Shown in pieces: positions 23,600-35,319 of a stretch of DNA of 64,000 bases (within the stretch, counting starts at the first letter, position 1; each line of letters begins with the position of its first letter). Source of the DNA: Pogonophryne albipinna (taxonomy: Eukaryota; Chordata; Actinopteri; Perciformes; Artedidraconidae). The position numbers were made by a program, and so were the translations under genes. Location: contig JAPTMU010000110.1 in the NCBI GenBank assembly GCA_028583405.1, positions 1-64,000 of the forward strand, in the 5' to 3' direction. The notes under the pieces are model-generated. The model had not been told where the DNA came from, made no database searches, and saw nothing but the letters and a program-made list of their open reading frames with translations.

Positions 23600-24120
23600 G
23601 ATACCAATTCAGGCTTTTAACCTCGCTTAAATGTGTGTTTACAGCACGTACAGGAGAGGTTTAAAGTACAAGAGAGACTTTTAAAATGACATTTAAGTGG
23701 AAGTTCAAGATATTAGTTTAACTTGCAGATAAACTACTTAAAAGGAAGTTGAGTTTTGGTTTTGAACATTAGTATATGTATCTGGTAAGGTTAACATTGA
23801 GTTTTAACACCAGTTAAACGACTAAAAAAGCAGTTAAATTGACATTTTTATTTCAAGGTTAACTACTAAAATGGATTTTACAGGAAGTGGATGTTTTAAA
23901 TACCAGTCACGTACTTTAAGAGTCAGTTAAGTGTTGTTAGACTTTGAGTAATCCAAGATAGCAGCTCAGTCATTTATAGAGAGTGCTTGGCTGTCATTGA
24001 TTCATCATCTGTAAATGTCGTAAAACGATAGTAGCTATGACAACGACGGGTTTCACAATCAAAACATCTTGTCTTTGGAGCGTTTTGCACTGAAAATGAA
24101 GCTGACTGTTTATATATTGT
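23600..24120. other. Intergenic, nothing recognised
   Basis: AT-rich sequence with short recurring AGTTAAACT-like words but no gene or definable repeat. Confidence 0.45.
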
Positions 24121-24123
24121 TAT

Positions 24124-24285
24124 TACATTACATTTAGCTGACGCTTTTATCTAAAACTACTTACAATTACAGGGACATTCTCCCTGGAGTAACTAAGGGC
24201 TAAGTGCCTTACTCAAGGGGCGCACTATCTCACAACCTTCCGATCTTCACCCCACCTCACTATCCATGAGACCACCACTATCCCT
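24124..24285 (-). repeat. Dispersed repeat with tRNA-like segment
   Basis: It shares ACATTTAGCTGACGC, GGGACATTCTCCCTGGAGTA and AACCTTCCGATC blocks with the copy at 59764-59960. On the minus strand the segment around GGTCTCATGGATAGTGAGG resembles an A box, with a degenerate B box downstream, so a tRNA-derived SINE-like origin is possible. Confidence 0.5.
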
Positions 24286-24607
24286 TATGTAATAGGAAGA
24301 TGTGATGTGTTCGTACTTTAATTAAAAAGTGACTCGCCCTTCTAACTGATGTTCGGAGCGATTCCAGCACAGGGCGTGGTTTTATCAGAGATTTATCTTT
24401 TATATACTTTTATGAACTTCTCCACCCTGTTGTTAGGACACACTTTGGTGTGGCTGCTCCATTTAATCATCCATGTTCTCATTTAATCAGCTGATGTCAT
24501 CCCTTTATTCCTTTCTGCTGTGATAAAAGCAACCTTGACGCATTTAGATTTACAGGAAGTCATCTCTGTGTTTCATAAAGTGACTGTAACGCAACACTAA
24601 TGCGAGC

Positions 24608-27218
24608 AATCAGAGCAGACTGGGCTCTGGTTTCAGACAGAGGGTGAAAAGAGGTGCTGCAGCACAGGCAGTATGAGAACAATAAAGAGCTTTTTGAACA
24701 TTAAAGTATGGAGACATGTAGAGACACTACATACTGATATAAACCTGAACATCAGCAGGATAGGACTCTTTAAAGTAGAGACACTACATACTGATATACA
24801 CCTGAACATCAGCAGGAGAGGACTCTTTAAAGTAGAGACACTACATACTGATATACACCTGAACATCAGCAGGAGAGGACTCTTTAAAGTAGAGACACTA
24901 CATACTGATATACACCTGAACATCAGCAGGAGAGGACTCTTTAAAGTAGAGACACTACATACTGATATACACCTGAACATCAGCAGGAGAGGACTCTTTA
25001 AAGTAGAGACACTACATACTGATACACACCTGAACATCAGCAGGAGAGGACTCTTTAAAGTAGAGACACTACATACTGATATACACCTGAACATCAGGAG
25101 GAGAGGACTCTTTAAAGTAGAGACACTAAATACTGATATACACCTGAACATCAGCAGGAGAGGACTCTTTAAAATAGAGACACTACATACTGATATACAC
25201 CTGAACATCAGCAGGAGAGGACTCTTTAAAGTAGAGACACTACATACTGATATACACCTGATCATCAGCAGGAGAAGACTCTTTAAAGTAGAGACACTAC
25301 ACACTGATATACACCTGAACATCAGCAGGAGAGGACTCTTTAAAGTAGAGACTCTACATACTGATATACACCTGGACATCAGCAGGAGAGGACTCTTTAA
25401 AGTAGAGACACTACACACTGATATACACCTGAACATCAGCAGGAGAGGACTCTTTAAAGTAGAGACACTACATACTGATATACACCTGAACATCAGCAGG
25501 AGAGGACTCTTCAAAGTAGAGACACTACATACTGATATACACCTGAACATCAGCAGGAGAGGACTCTTTAAAGTAGAGACACTACAGACTGATATACACC
25601 TGAACATCAGCAGGAGAGGACTCTTTAAAGTAGAGACACTAAATACTGATATACACCTGAACATCAGCAGGAGAGGACTCTTTAAAGTAGAGACACTACA
25701 TACTGATATACACCTGAACATCAGCAGGAGAGGACTCTTTAAAGTAGAGACACTACATACTGATATACACCTGAACATCAGGAGGAGAGGACTCTTTAAA
25801 GTAGAGACACTACATACTGATATACACCTGAACATCAGCAGGAGAGGACTCTTTAAAGTAGAGACACTACATACTGATATACACCTGAACATCAGCAGGA
25901 GAGGACTCTTTAAAGTAGAGACACTACATACTGATATACACCTGAACATCAGCAGGAGAGGACTCTTTAAAGTAGAGACACTAAATACTGATATACACCT
26001 GAACATCAGCAGGAGAGGACTCTTTAAAGTAGAGACACTACATACTGATATACACCTGAACATCAGCAGGAGAGGACTCTTTAAAGTAGAGACACTACAT
26101 ACTGATATACACCTGAACATCAGCAGGAGAGGACTCTTTAAAGTAGAGACACTACATACTGATATACACCTGAACATCAGCAGGAGAGGACTCTTTAAAG
26201 TAGAGACACTACATACTGATATACACCTGAACATCAGCAGGAGAGGACTCTTTAAAGTAGAGACACTACATACTGATATACACCTGAACATCAGCAGGAG
26301 AGGACTCTTTAAAGTAGAGACACTACATACTGATATACACCTGAACATCAGCAGGAGAGGACTCTTTAAAGTAGAGACACTACATACTGATATACACCTG
26401 AACATCAGCAGGAGAGGACTCTTTAAAGTAGAGACACTACATACTGATATACACCTGAACATCAGCAGGAGAGGACTCTTTAAAGTAGAGACACTACATA
26501 CTGATATACACCTGAACATCAGCAGGAGAGGACTCTTTAAAGTAGAGACACTACATACTGATATACACCTGAACATCAGCAGGAGAGGACTCTTTAAAGT
26601 AGAGACACTACATACTGATATACACCTGAACATCAGCAGGAGAGGACTCTTTAAAGTAGAGACACTACATACTGATATACACCTGAACATCAGCAGGAGA
26701 GGACTCTTTAAAGTAGAGACACTACATACTGATATACACCTGAACATCAGCAGGAGAGGACTCTTTAAAGTAGAGACACTAAATACTGATATACACCTGA
26801 ACATCAGCAGGAGAGGACTCTTTAAAGTAGAGACACTACATACTGATATACACCTGAACATCAGCAGGAGAGGACTCTTTAAAGTAGAGACACTACATAC
26901 TGATATACACCTGAACATCAGCAGGAGAGGACTCTTTAAAGTAGAGACACTACATACTGATATACACCTGAACATCAGCAGGAGAGGACTCTTTAAAGTA
27001 GAGACACTACATACTGATATACACCTGAACATCAGTAGGAGAGGACTCTTTAAAGTAGAGACACTACATACTGATATACACCTGAACATCAGCAGGAGAG
27101 GACTCTTTAAAGTAGAGACACTACATACTGATATACACCTGAACATCAGCAGGAGAGAACTCTTTAAAGTAGAGACACTACATACTGATATACACCTGAA
27201 CATCAGCAGGAGAGGACT
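24608..27218 (+). repeat. 57-bp minisatellite, about 44 units, intergenic
   Basis: Bases 24608-24718 are the unique interior of the TTAA family (AGACTGGGCTCTGGTTTCAG) in reverse orientation. Then about 44 monomers run from 24719 to 27217, ending abruptly in an (AT)n stretch, so both termini of the host element are missing. Variant monomers with CTAAATAC lie 9, 6 and 14 units apart, and CAGGAGGAG variants lie 12 units apart. This gives frames of 861 and 895 codons on opposite strands, neither of them a gene. Confidence 0.93.
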
Positions 27219-27234
27219 ATATATATATATTTTA

Positions 27235-28100
27235 CTCAGCCTACTGGTATTCATTTGACCTGCAGAGGGAGTCAGAGTCCACACAAAGAAACTCAAATAC
27301 CGACAAGTTTCCCGAATCAACTGAAGTCATATTCAGTCTAAATCTAAACACATCATTACCAAGTATTTCTTTACTTCGAATGTTATCCCTTCTACTTTTG
27401 AGCGGCAAATATTAGCATTTTTACTCCATTGCTTCTTTTACTCGAAAAGGATGTGAAGACTCCGACTGCCAAATGTAAAATAATGTGAATAACAGGCATG
27501 AAATGACAACTTAAAACCAGATGAATCAAAAGGACAACAGAACAGTTGATGTCATTCTCTTTAGATAACCTAAGGATTCATATGATGTCCTTTGTGAATA
27601 CATATTAGATATTATTTGAAGGGTTTTATCTCTTCCCAGCTAACCCTCTTATTCTACTCCTCACTGCTGACTCTCATCTCTCTTTCTGTCTTTTAACTTT
27701 TTATGTTTCATGTCCTGTCTTGCTGTAGTTGGAACTCCTGTTTAGCTGCCGGCTTTTTAAAGACACAGATAAACAAAGATGTAATCAGTGACAGATCAAG
27801 ACACAAACGTTTGTTATTAAAAGGATTTAGAAGATGAAACTGCATGGCATCATAGTGACATAGAGAGTAAACACGTTTCCGAGACATGACGTACTGTTTT
27901 TAACGTTTAACATTCCTCTTAGATGACGGAAATACCAAATAATGCTGACATAACAACAGAGAGCTGACTGCAGGTGAACACAGCAACGCAGACGTCTGAT
28001 TGGTCGGTTTGATTTGAACTACAGTGGCTGGTTTATTGGTTTAAAAAAAAAAAGGACCAATGGGGAGTAAGAGATGGGAGTAGGAGAATGTTTGTTTATC
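27235..28100. other. Intergenic, nothing recognised
   Basis: No exon, RNA gene or clear repeat is visible in this 0.9-kb stretch. Confidence 0.5.
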
Positions 28101-28103
28101 AAG

Positions 28104-28106
<3 letters not shown>

Positions 28107-28182
<76 letters not shown>

Positions 28183-28238
28183 ACACCCACACCCACATGC
28201 ACACACACGCGCAAACACACACACCCACACAAACACAC

Positions 28239-28334
<96 letters not shown>

Positions 28335-28436
28335 GCGCAAACACACACACACACACAAACACACATCACAAACACACACACATACACCCACACACATACG
28401 CAAACACACACACAAACACACACACACACAAATACA

Positions 28437-28521
<85 letters not shown>
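28107..28521. repeat. Long interrupted (CA)n microsatellite
   Basis: About 415 bp of CA repeat with CCCACA, GCGCAA and AATACA interruptions. Several overlapping Thr-His or Cys-Val frames across it are artefacts. Confidence 0.95.
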
Positions 28522-28525
<4 letters not shown>

Positions 28526-28630
28526 CCTGGGGTAGAGAATTACAGGTATTAGAGGGGCAGACAGACAGGTATGTCTGCTCGGCTTCATATATGAGCTGCA
28601 AGCCGAGCGGCTTAGGGAACTTTAATAACA

Positions 28631-28631
<1 letters not shown>

Positions 28632-28720
<89 letters not shown>

Positions 28721-28745
28721 TGTGTGTGCGTGTGTGTGCGTGCGG
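28632..28745. repeat. (GT)n microsatellite
   Basis: A GT tract on the opposite strand sense to the (CA)n tract 110 bp away, so the two can pair as a long imperfect inverted repeat. Confidence 0.93.
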
Positions 28746-29043
28746 AAAAAAAGCATATTAAAAGATAGTTTAATCAAATGAAAACAAACACGGTTGAAGA
28801 AAAAGAAAAAACCAGAAGGCAAGCTGTTGCTTGCCGGTTTGCTGTTTTTGAAAATCTCCTGTCAATCAAACTCTGTGTTTATCATTTGTTCTGTTTAAGT
28901 GTCTCTGCAAGTGGAGCTCTTATTTCAGTCCGTCTGTTCAGGTGGCTTTCACCGCTCCTGATCCTTCATTTATTCAGAATAAATTGGAAATGTTTTCTAG
29001 ATACACAGTCAAATATGTTATATCCCAACTGTGTTACAGCTCC

Positions 29044-29145
29044 CGGATCAAGATATATTTACAGTATCTATATAAAAACGTTGCGGATTATAACTTAAAT
29101 CATGGCATGAAAACTGCAGAATAAGTAGAAGATATGCGTTTTGCT
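29044..29145 (+). repeat. ~100-bp direct repeat, copy A
   Basis: It shares GATCAAGATAT, TCTATATAA, GTGGATTA-type, CATGGCATGAAAA and GCAGAATAAG blocks in order with copy B at 29692-29795. Confidence 0.7.
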
Positions 29146-29691
29146 TAAAAGCTTAACCCTTAGATGCATAAGTGGGTCTTTTTTGACCCGGTGAGGTGGT
29201 TTTCTTGAAGTATCTTTGTAATTACATTTTTTTATCATTTCATATTCCAGCTATTCCTCAAAAAACATGTTTTGGATATCATGCCATTCACATTTTACAT
29301 TTACATTTTAAGAAATTGTACTTTTTGTATTTCTACCCCAAGCTTCCATAAGTGGGTCAAAAATGGCCTGCATGCATTTCCTATGGGATCCTCTGGGAAC
29401 CTTTGATTCTTATCACCTGTTGCTGTCAGGAATACATTCACTGTAGACCACACAGACGACATCACAAGTGACACCTCTCAGGAAGATTGTTTTACACAGC
29501 AAGATACTAATAGCCTACTAAGAATACGTGCACACGTTGTTGTATTGGCTTTTTTGTTTCACCAAGCCAGATTTAATAGGTTAATAACCAGATGTTCAGA
29601 TGGCTCTCATGACAGCTCTTCAACTGGAAATGTGATAAAGATACACAATAAAAACACTTGATACATGTGAAATCCCTCCTCTGTCAAAGCT

Positions 29692-29795
29692 TGGGGATCA
29701 AGATATCATAACATATATTTATCTATATAATAAAGATGTGGATTACGACTTAAAACATGGCATGAAAATGGCAGAATAAGGAGAAGAGGTTTTGC
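29692..29795 (+). repeat. ~100-bp direct repeat, copy B
   Basis: The second copy of the 29044-29145 segment, about 650 bp downstream and diverged by substitutions and small indels. Between them, AAGTGGGTC occurs next to TTTGACCC-like words near 29170 and 29350. Confidence 0.7.
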
Positions 29796-30204
29796 TGTTT
29801 CTTTTGATGTCTCTGGTGAGAGCTGTGAAAATTCATTCGTTCAGATTGAGCGGGGTCACCCTCTCTAATCCCAGACCCCTACCTGTTTTTCATGGGAAGG
29901 AACCCGCTCACACGCACTCACTTTCTTCCTCGCTTCAAACTTCTTTTTCTCACCCAATCCTCCGGCTCTCTCACCCTAAATCCCTCCAGGAATCTCAGAC
30001 CTGTGTGTGAACCAGTCTGCGCTCTGACTCATATTTGATTTTAAAGACGGAGGGCGATACTGATCCCTCGGATTGAAGATGCCGACGGGCCTTTAAATCT
30101 GAAAAATCTGAAAAATGTTTTTGACAAATAAATTTAAGTATCTAGTTTCCTGTCTGAATTATCAGTGGTGGAATATAACTAAGTACATTAACTTAAGTGC
30201 AGTA

Positions 30205-30870
30205 TTTAAATCAATCAATGTTTATTTATATAGCCCAATATCACAAATGTTACATTTGTCTCAGTGGGCTTCACAGTTTGTACAGAATATCAGTATGACA
30301 ATACGACACCCTCTGTTCTTAGACCCTCTGTCCTTAGACCCTCACATCGTACAAGGAAACACTTCCGGAGAAAACCCACAGTTTAAAGGGAACATGGGAG
30401 AAACCTCAGGGAGAGCAACAGAGGAGGGATCCCTCTCCCAGGACGGACAGACGTGCAATAGATACCGTGTGTAAATCGAAGAGATAATACATTTTACAGC
30501 ATATAGACCGAATGTTAGGAAATGCATGTGTCTGTAATAAGAAGATGAATCCACGAGGATGTCAACAATCTTGTGGGAGCCATCAGGGAAGTAGTGTGAT
30601 GAGAGTCAGGCAGGACCACAGTGACAGGTTCAGCCATGACTCGAAGTCTAGGACTCAGGATCCAGGACTCAGGATAGAGGATCCAGGACACACGACCACA
30701 GCAACAGGATTAGCCACGACTCCGGATCCCGGCGTAGATAGACACCAAAAAGAGATTTGGGGGAAGCTGGGTTAATCGGAACATGAGAGTACACAGGTAC
30801 AGACAGAAGGAAGAAGTAAGAAGTAAGGTCCCCCCCGACAGTCCAAGCCTATAGCAGCTAAACTAACGTG
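30205..30870 (+). repeat. Dispersed teleost repeat
   Basis: It runs from TCAATCAATGTTTATTTATA through TGTCTCAGTGGGCTTCACAG and GGATCCCTCTCCCAGGACGG to a run of GGACTCAGGATCCAGGA units and GGTCCCCCCCGACAGTC. I recognise this as a sequence found repeatedly in fish genomes, but I am unsure of its class. Frames across it are not genes. Confidence 0.55.
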
Positions 30871-30980
30871 TCTACGTACATGCACTCCCTTAGGATAGGT
30901 TGAGGGAAAGGGGTAGCAAGTAAGAAACAGTCACTTGTTTTGTACCTGAGAATTTTAATTTAAAGCTTCTTTATAAGATA

Positions 30981-31130
30981 AGATGGAACTTTATTTATCC
31001 ACTTGGGGAAATGCAGGCGTTTATAGCAGCAACAGGGTCAGAGTTAAACACAGGATTCACACAAAGTAAAAATAGACAAAATAGAATAAAAAATGAAAAT
31101 AATTATACAAAATATTTTTTAAATAAAGTG
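30981..31130 (-). repeat. LINE 3' tail, minus strand
   Basis: On the minus strand, TTTCCCCAAGTGGATAAATA leads to AAAGTTCCATC, a typical 3' end of fish L2-like LINEs. The coding part is absent. Confidence 0.45.
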
Positions 31131-31218
31131 ATAAAGTGATTAAATATATGTGTACCCTTATATATTTTAGAAGCCAATAATATACTTTTTTCCACTATAT
31201 TTATCTGTCAGCCAAAGT

Positions 31219-31758
31219 CACATGTGTCAAACTTGGTGGATTTAATTTCGGCCCGCAGGATAATTTCTAATTACTATTAGATCTGGCCCGCCGGTATATT
31301 GCACGCACACCTTCACTCCATCCTGAGGGTCTCCTCAGCTCAGAGCCTGAGCCCAAACATTGATGACCTTGCACCCAAGATGAGATGCCAAGTATCTGAA
31401 CTAGCATCACAGAGCAGCACACTGAGTTCCAATGGATGTTTCCTTCTGCACTTTCTTTCTCACGACAACAGGGCATGTTTGGTTTGTTCTTTGAGGGGAA
31501 TAGTTTTGTTGAAGCTGTAATCATAAGAAATGACTCTGGAAAAGCTGCAGATAGAGCCATAAGAAATGAATGCAGCTGATTATTTAATGGTTAATGTTGT
31601 TTTTATAGGCAATCATTTAAGCTTTGTTAGTCCCAGGTTTAATATGTGCAATAAGTTCATTTCAATAAGTGTTGCAATAAACATTGAACCAGTCCGGCCC
31701 TCCACTAGTACCCATTTTTTAATTTTGGCCCACTGTGTATTTTAGTTTGACACCCCTG
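31219..31758 (-). mobile_element. hAT-like non-autonomous element, copy 1
   Basis: The ends are CACATGTGTCAAAC and GTTTGACACCCCTG, inverted at 11 of 14 positions, flanked by GCCAAAGT and GCGTAAGT (6/8). Its interior matches the element at 63109-63694 in the opposite orientation over nearly its full length. The short frames on both strands are shared by the two copies but resemble no known protein. Confidence 0.8.
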
Positions 31759-31855
31759 GCGTAAGTTAATACTATCTTTCAAAATACAAGTTTAATAGCT
31801 AATACAAAATATAAATCAATTATTTAAATAAACATTGACATACAGGTTAGCTGGC

Positions 31856-31975
31856 CGGCGAATACAGGGATTTTAGCCTTTGCAGACCATTTACATGCAC
31901 ACAAATCTACATAACCCACTACAGGAAAGGGAAGACCCCCAAAAATCATAATAGGGAATCTTTAAATCGTATTTT
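31856..31975 (+). mobile_element. Right-end fragment of the 57-bp TTAA family
   Basis: Contains GGGATTTTAGCCTTTGCAGA, ACTACAGGAAAGGGAA and ATAATAGGGAATCTTTAA, matching the right end of 17044-18231. TTAA is at 31972-31975. There is no array. Confidence 0.75.
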
Positions 31976-32642
31976 ATTAAGAGTTACAGCTTTACCATAG
32001 GTGTATGTAAGAACCTGAAGGATTGTTTGAAAGGTTTGCAGTCATTTTCAATACCAAACATCGATTTTACAAAATAAAAATAGACACTTATTTCAAGAAA
32101 CTGAGTCGTGGCATAAACAATAACCCTTTTTAGAAATATCATGAGGAGACCACATTTCAGCCGCTGAGGCGTGATGACCGCAGCAGCGTTTTGCTTTTAG
32201 CAGCTGCTATCTGTGGCTCCTTCACTTTGTGTTTAGGTGTCAGTCTCTGTGGCTCCTCTGATCCTCCATTAGCGGTCTCAGAGTTTTCTGCAGCTTAACC
32301 AGAGATGAGCTCATCTTCTGCTGCTTTCCTCCTCACCAGCACTCAGAAATGTCTCAGTATATGTCAAGTATGTGGAGGAAACATCCACATTGCTCATCAG
32401 GTTTTTGTAGTTTAGGATTACTTCAGTTTTGACAGAAGTATTGCCTTTCACATGTAGGGTTACTTTCACTAGAGTTGTACTCCAGAAAAAGTATTTAAAA
32501 TCTTCTTCTTCAAAAGGATTTCTTAATATTTGTTTGGTTTTTAAATCTCTGGCAGCATTTCTTGTACCAGTCTACATGATGCATACAGGCTTAGTGTTTT
32601 ACACTGAGGCAGCCGGGAGTCTCCCCCAAAACATCCATTGTG

Positions 32643-32645
<3 letters not shown>

Positions 32646-32718
<73 letters not shown>

Positions 32719-32723
32719 AGTGT
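32646..32723. repeat. (GT)n tract, left of cassette 1
   Basis: A GT microsatellite immediately preceding the cassette at 32724. Confidence 0.93.
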
Positions 32724-32935
32724 GGCCTAGCATTACTATACTTGTGGGGACCTAAATCTGTTTACACAGTCACTCACGTGTGGGGACTCGCCTCCCTTAT
32801 GGGGACAAACTGGAGTACCCATGAGGGAGTGAGGGTGAAGACTTGGTTAGGGTAAGGTTAAGCGTTAGGGTTAGGCATGTGTCTCCAGGAAATGCATGTA
32901 AGTCAATGTAATGTCCCCTGAAGTGATGTTTACAT

Positions 32936-32936
<1 letters not shown>
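32724..32936 (+). mobile_element. GT-bounded cassette, copy 1
   Basis: It starts GCCTAGCATTACTATACTTG and ends TTTACATGGT, bounded on both sides by (GT)n. Internal marks are GTGGGGACTCGCCTCCC, telomere-like GGTTAGGGTAAGG words and GTCTCCAGGAAATGCATG. Copies 2 and 3 (49781-50036 and 51129-51412) share the same edges. No coding capacity is seen; the class is unknown to me. Confidence 0.75.
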
Positions 32937-33031
<95 letters not shown>

Positions 33032-33050
33032 TGTGTGTCTGTGTGAGTGA
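32937..33050. repeat. (GT)n tract, right of cassette 1
   Basis: A GT tract of about 110 bp directly following TACATG of the cassette. Confidence 0.93.
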
Positions 33051-33189
33051 GTGACACCAGACAATCTATTGTTATGTGTTTGCTGACACGGTGCATCACC
33101 AGTAGGTTGCTATACTGTTGTTCTCCCTGCAGCACAATGAACAGGCAGAGATGCTGAGCCTGACACTCCACGGCTTTATTTAGCTGAGT

Positions 33190-33311
33190 GACACACACAC
33201 ACACACACACACATACTTATACACTCATATATACACACACACACGCGCACACACACATACATATACACATACATATACACACACACGCACGCACGCACAC
33301 ACACACACACC
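33190..33311. repeat. Interrupted (CA)n with CATATA and CGCA units
   Basis: A CA-rich microsatellite with ACATACAT and CACGCACG variants. Confidence 0.9.
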
Positions 33312-33329
33312 TCAAAACCAGTGAGAGGT

Positions 33330-34220
33330 TCAGAAGTTTTAATATTGAAGGAAATACTCTACTTACGCCCCGGCAAGAATAATAGGAATACCTTTTTATA
33401 ACTATGTATAGGTATAAGTATGCAATATCAAATCTGTTGTGATTTGATTAAAAACTGCTTGTACTGAATGTTTCTTTAGGGTCATTGAAAAGCCAAACAA
33501 AAAGAGAGAATTATGAAAGCTTTATTTCTCCATATCTCCTGTCTCATGTTTGGGGGTTAAGATTATGTTACTGCAGTTTAAAGCAAGATAACAATTATAG
33601 CTTAAAAACAGTTTGAAAACATTTAAACATTTAGTTCAACGATTACAAATAAATATGCAAGTTTAAAGAGTATGTGAGCAATGCATTGGCATTACTGTAA
33701 CGCGTCTATAAATTGTCTTTGCAGAAGAAGTGAAACCACAGAAATAATGTAGTTATTTTATTGTGCAGAGTACTAAGTGAGGAAGTGGCTATACCCCATA
33801 TATTATTCACAGTCAATTTGCATACATTTAATTAACCACCGTTTTTAGTTATTCAAATTGATCCTGTACCAAATGTCATGGTTTCCCACCTACAGTATTC
33901 AAACTATAGCTGCCTTCTTGAATACGTGTTTTGTATTTGAATTGAAGTATGTTGCACATCGTCCCCTTTTCGTACCACTTTTTAATTACTTATACCAAGT
34001 TAACGTGATCTTGGGTTCAACAATCTTAAAATGACGGCAAATCAAATCTTATTGTGGCGCAGTTCATTGACTGTGAATGAATAACCTTCCATGTATTAAC
34101 ACAAGAGAACAAATAGAGAATCATCCCATTAATGTTCCTGTTGTTTCTGACATGACCTTTGATTATTAAAAGCACGATGCATCTTGCAGAACATGCAGCA
34201 CAAACAGCCTCTTTCACACC
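33330..34220. other. Intergenic, nothing recognised
   Basis: AT-rich sequence; no gene, RNA or clear repeat was found. Confidence 0.5.
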
Positions 34221-34314
34221 GTGTTAAGTCTATTCAAAGTGTTGTCTGGGTTTTACTTCAGGAACATCCTCTTCTTGCTCAGCGCCGTATATTTGGGAGG
34301 TGAAGATACCCTGT

Positions 34315-34315
<1 letters not shown>

Positions 34316-34361
<46 letters not shown>
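34316..34361. repeat. (GA)n microsatellite
   Basis: About 22 GA units, which could form triplex-prone purine DNA. Confidence 0.93.
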
Positions 34362-34364
<3 letters not shown>

Positions 34365-34634
34365 GACAAAGGAAAGCTCTGCAGAAAAAGAAACATCCAT
34401 GAATTATTCAACTCTCCTTTTGTCTGCTCTTCATTTATCTCTCAATCCTCTCTTTTTCTGCTCTCTTTTCCCCCGAGCTGCTACGACTCTGACAGCTTTA
34501 TTGTAGCTCCTCATCGTGTGTGTGTGTGTGTGTGTGTGTTTCTGTTCTCATGTGAAGCTCAAGGCGTTTTCAGTGTGTGTATGTGTGTGTGCATATTGTA
34601 CACGGGCAGTGGTGCCTTGTGTCCACCCCCACAT

Positions 34635-34636
<2 letters not shown>

Positions 34637-34718
<82 letters not shown>
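34637..34718. repeat. (CA)n microsatellite
   Basis: A pure CA tract; a shorter GT tract lies at 34517-34540. Confidence 0.93.
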
Positions 34719-34720
<2 letters not shown>

Positions 34721-35319
34721 CACTTTAAATAGCTTGGTAATTAGACAGGCAAATTACAGTCTTCTCTGCCTGCCAGCAGCTGAGGACTGTGGGAAACGTA
34801 GGCAGCTTAAGTGTTTCCTTTTATTGCAGAGATGGCACAGCACCAGGAGTGTTTTTTGGGTGGGATTTCTAAAGGCAGAGGAGAGAAAGGGATGTATAGT
34901 TAGTGTGATTAGCAGTGGATTCAAAGATAATCACGATGTTGGTGAGAAGGAGCAGAGAAGTGGAGCAAATACTCGCTGATTAATTCCTTTTTTCTTATGG
35001 CGTAGCTGCATCCACAGAAATTAGAGGCATCTTGGGCACTGAGGGGAACTGCATTTTACAAAATCAAGTAAATTGAAATGCACAATATCTTGGTTTCATT
35101 GATTTATATGTAGAAAGTTTGAATATATTGCACATTGTACCTTCATTTCTTTAGTCTGCAAATGGATCTCCATCTGCATAAAAGTACACACAATGAAGCA
35201 TAATCATGTTGTCATTGGCCGATGGTGTTTTTTTTGGAGAAGATATTAATCTCTCTTGGAATTTAACGATTGTAACGATGTAAGTGTTCAAATGTTGGTG
35301 TGACTCATTGGGGTTTGAA

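Noticed and set aside
24633..27320. An 895-codon minus and an 861-codon plus frame
   Set aside because: Both lie on the same 57-bp array. Opposite-strand coding with identical repeated peptides is a consequence of the monomer length and not of a gene.
28074..28552. His/Thr-rich and Cys/Val-rich proteins
   Set aside because: These are translations of (CA)n and (GT)n; the same applies at 22297, 50037, 51001 and 60158.
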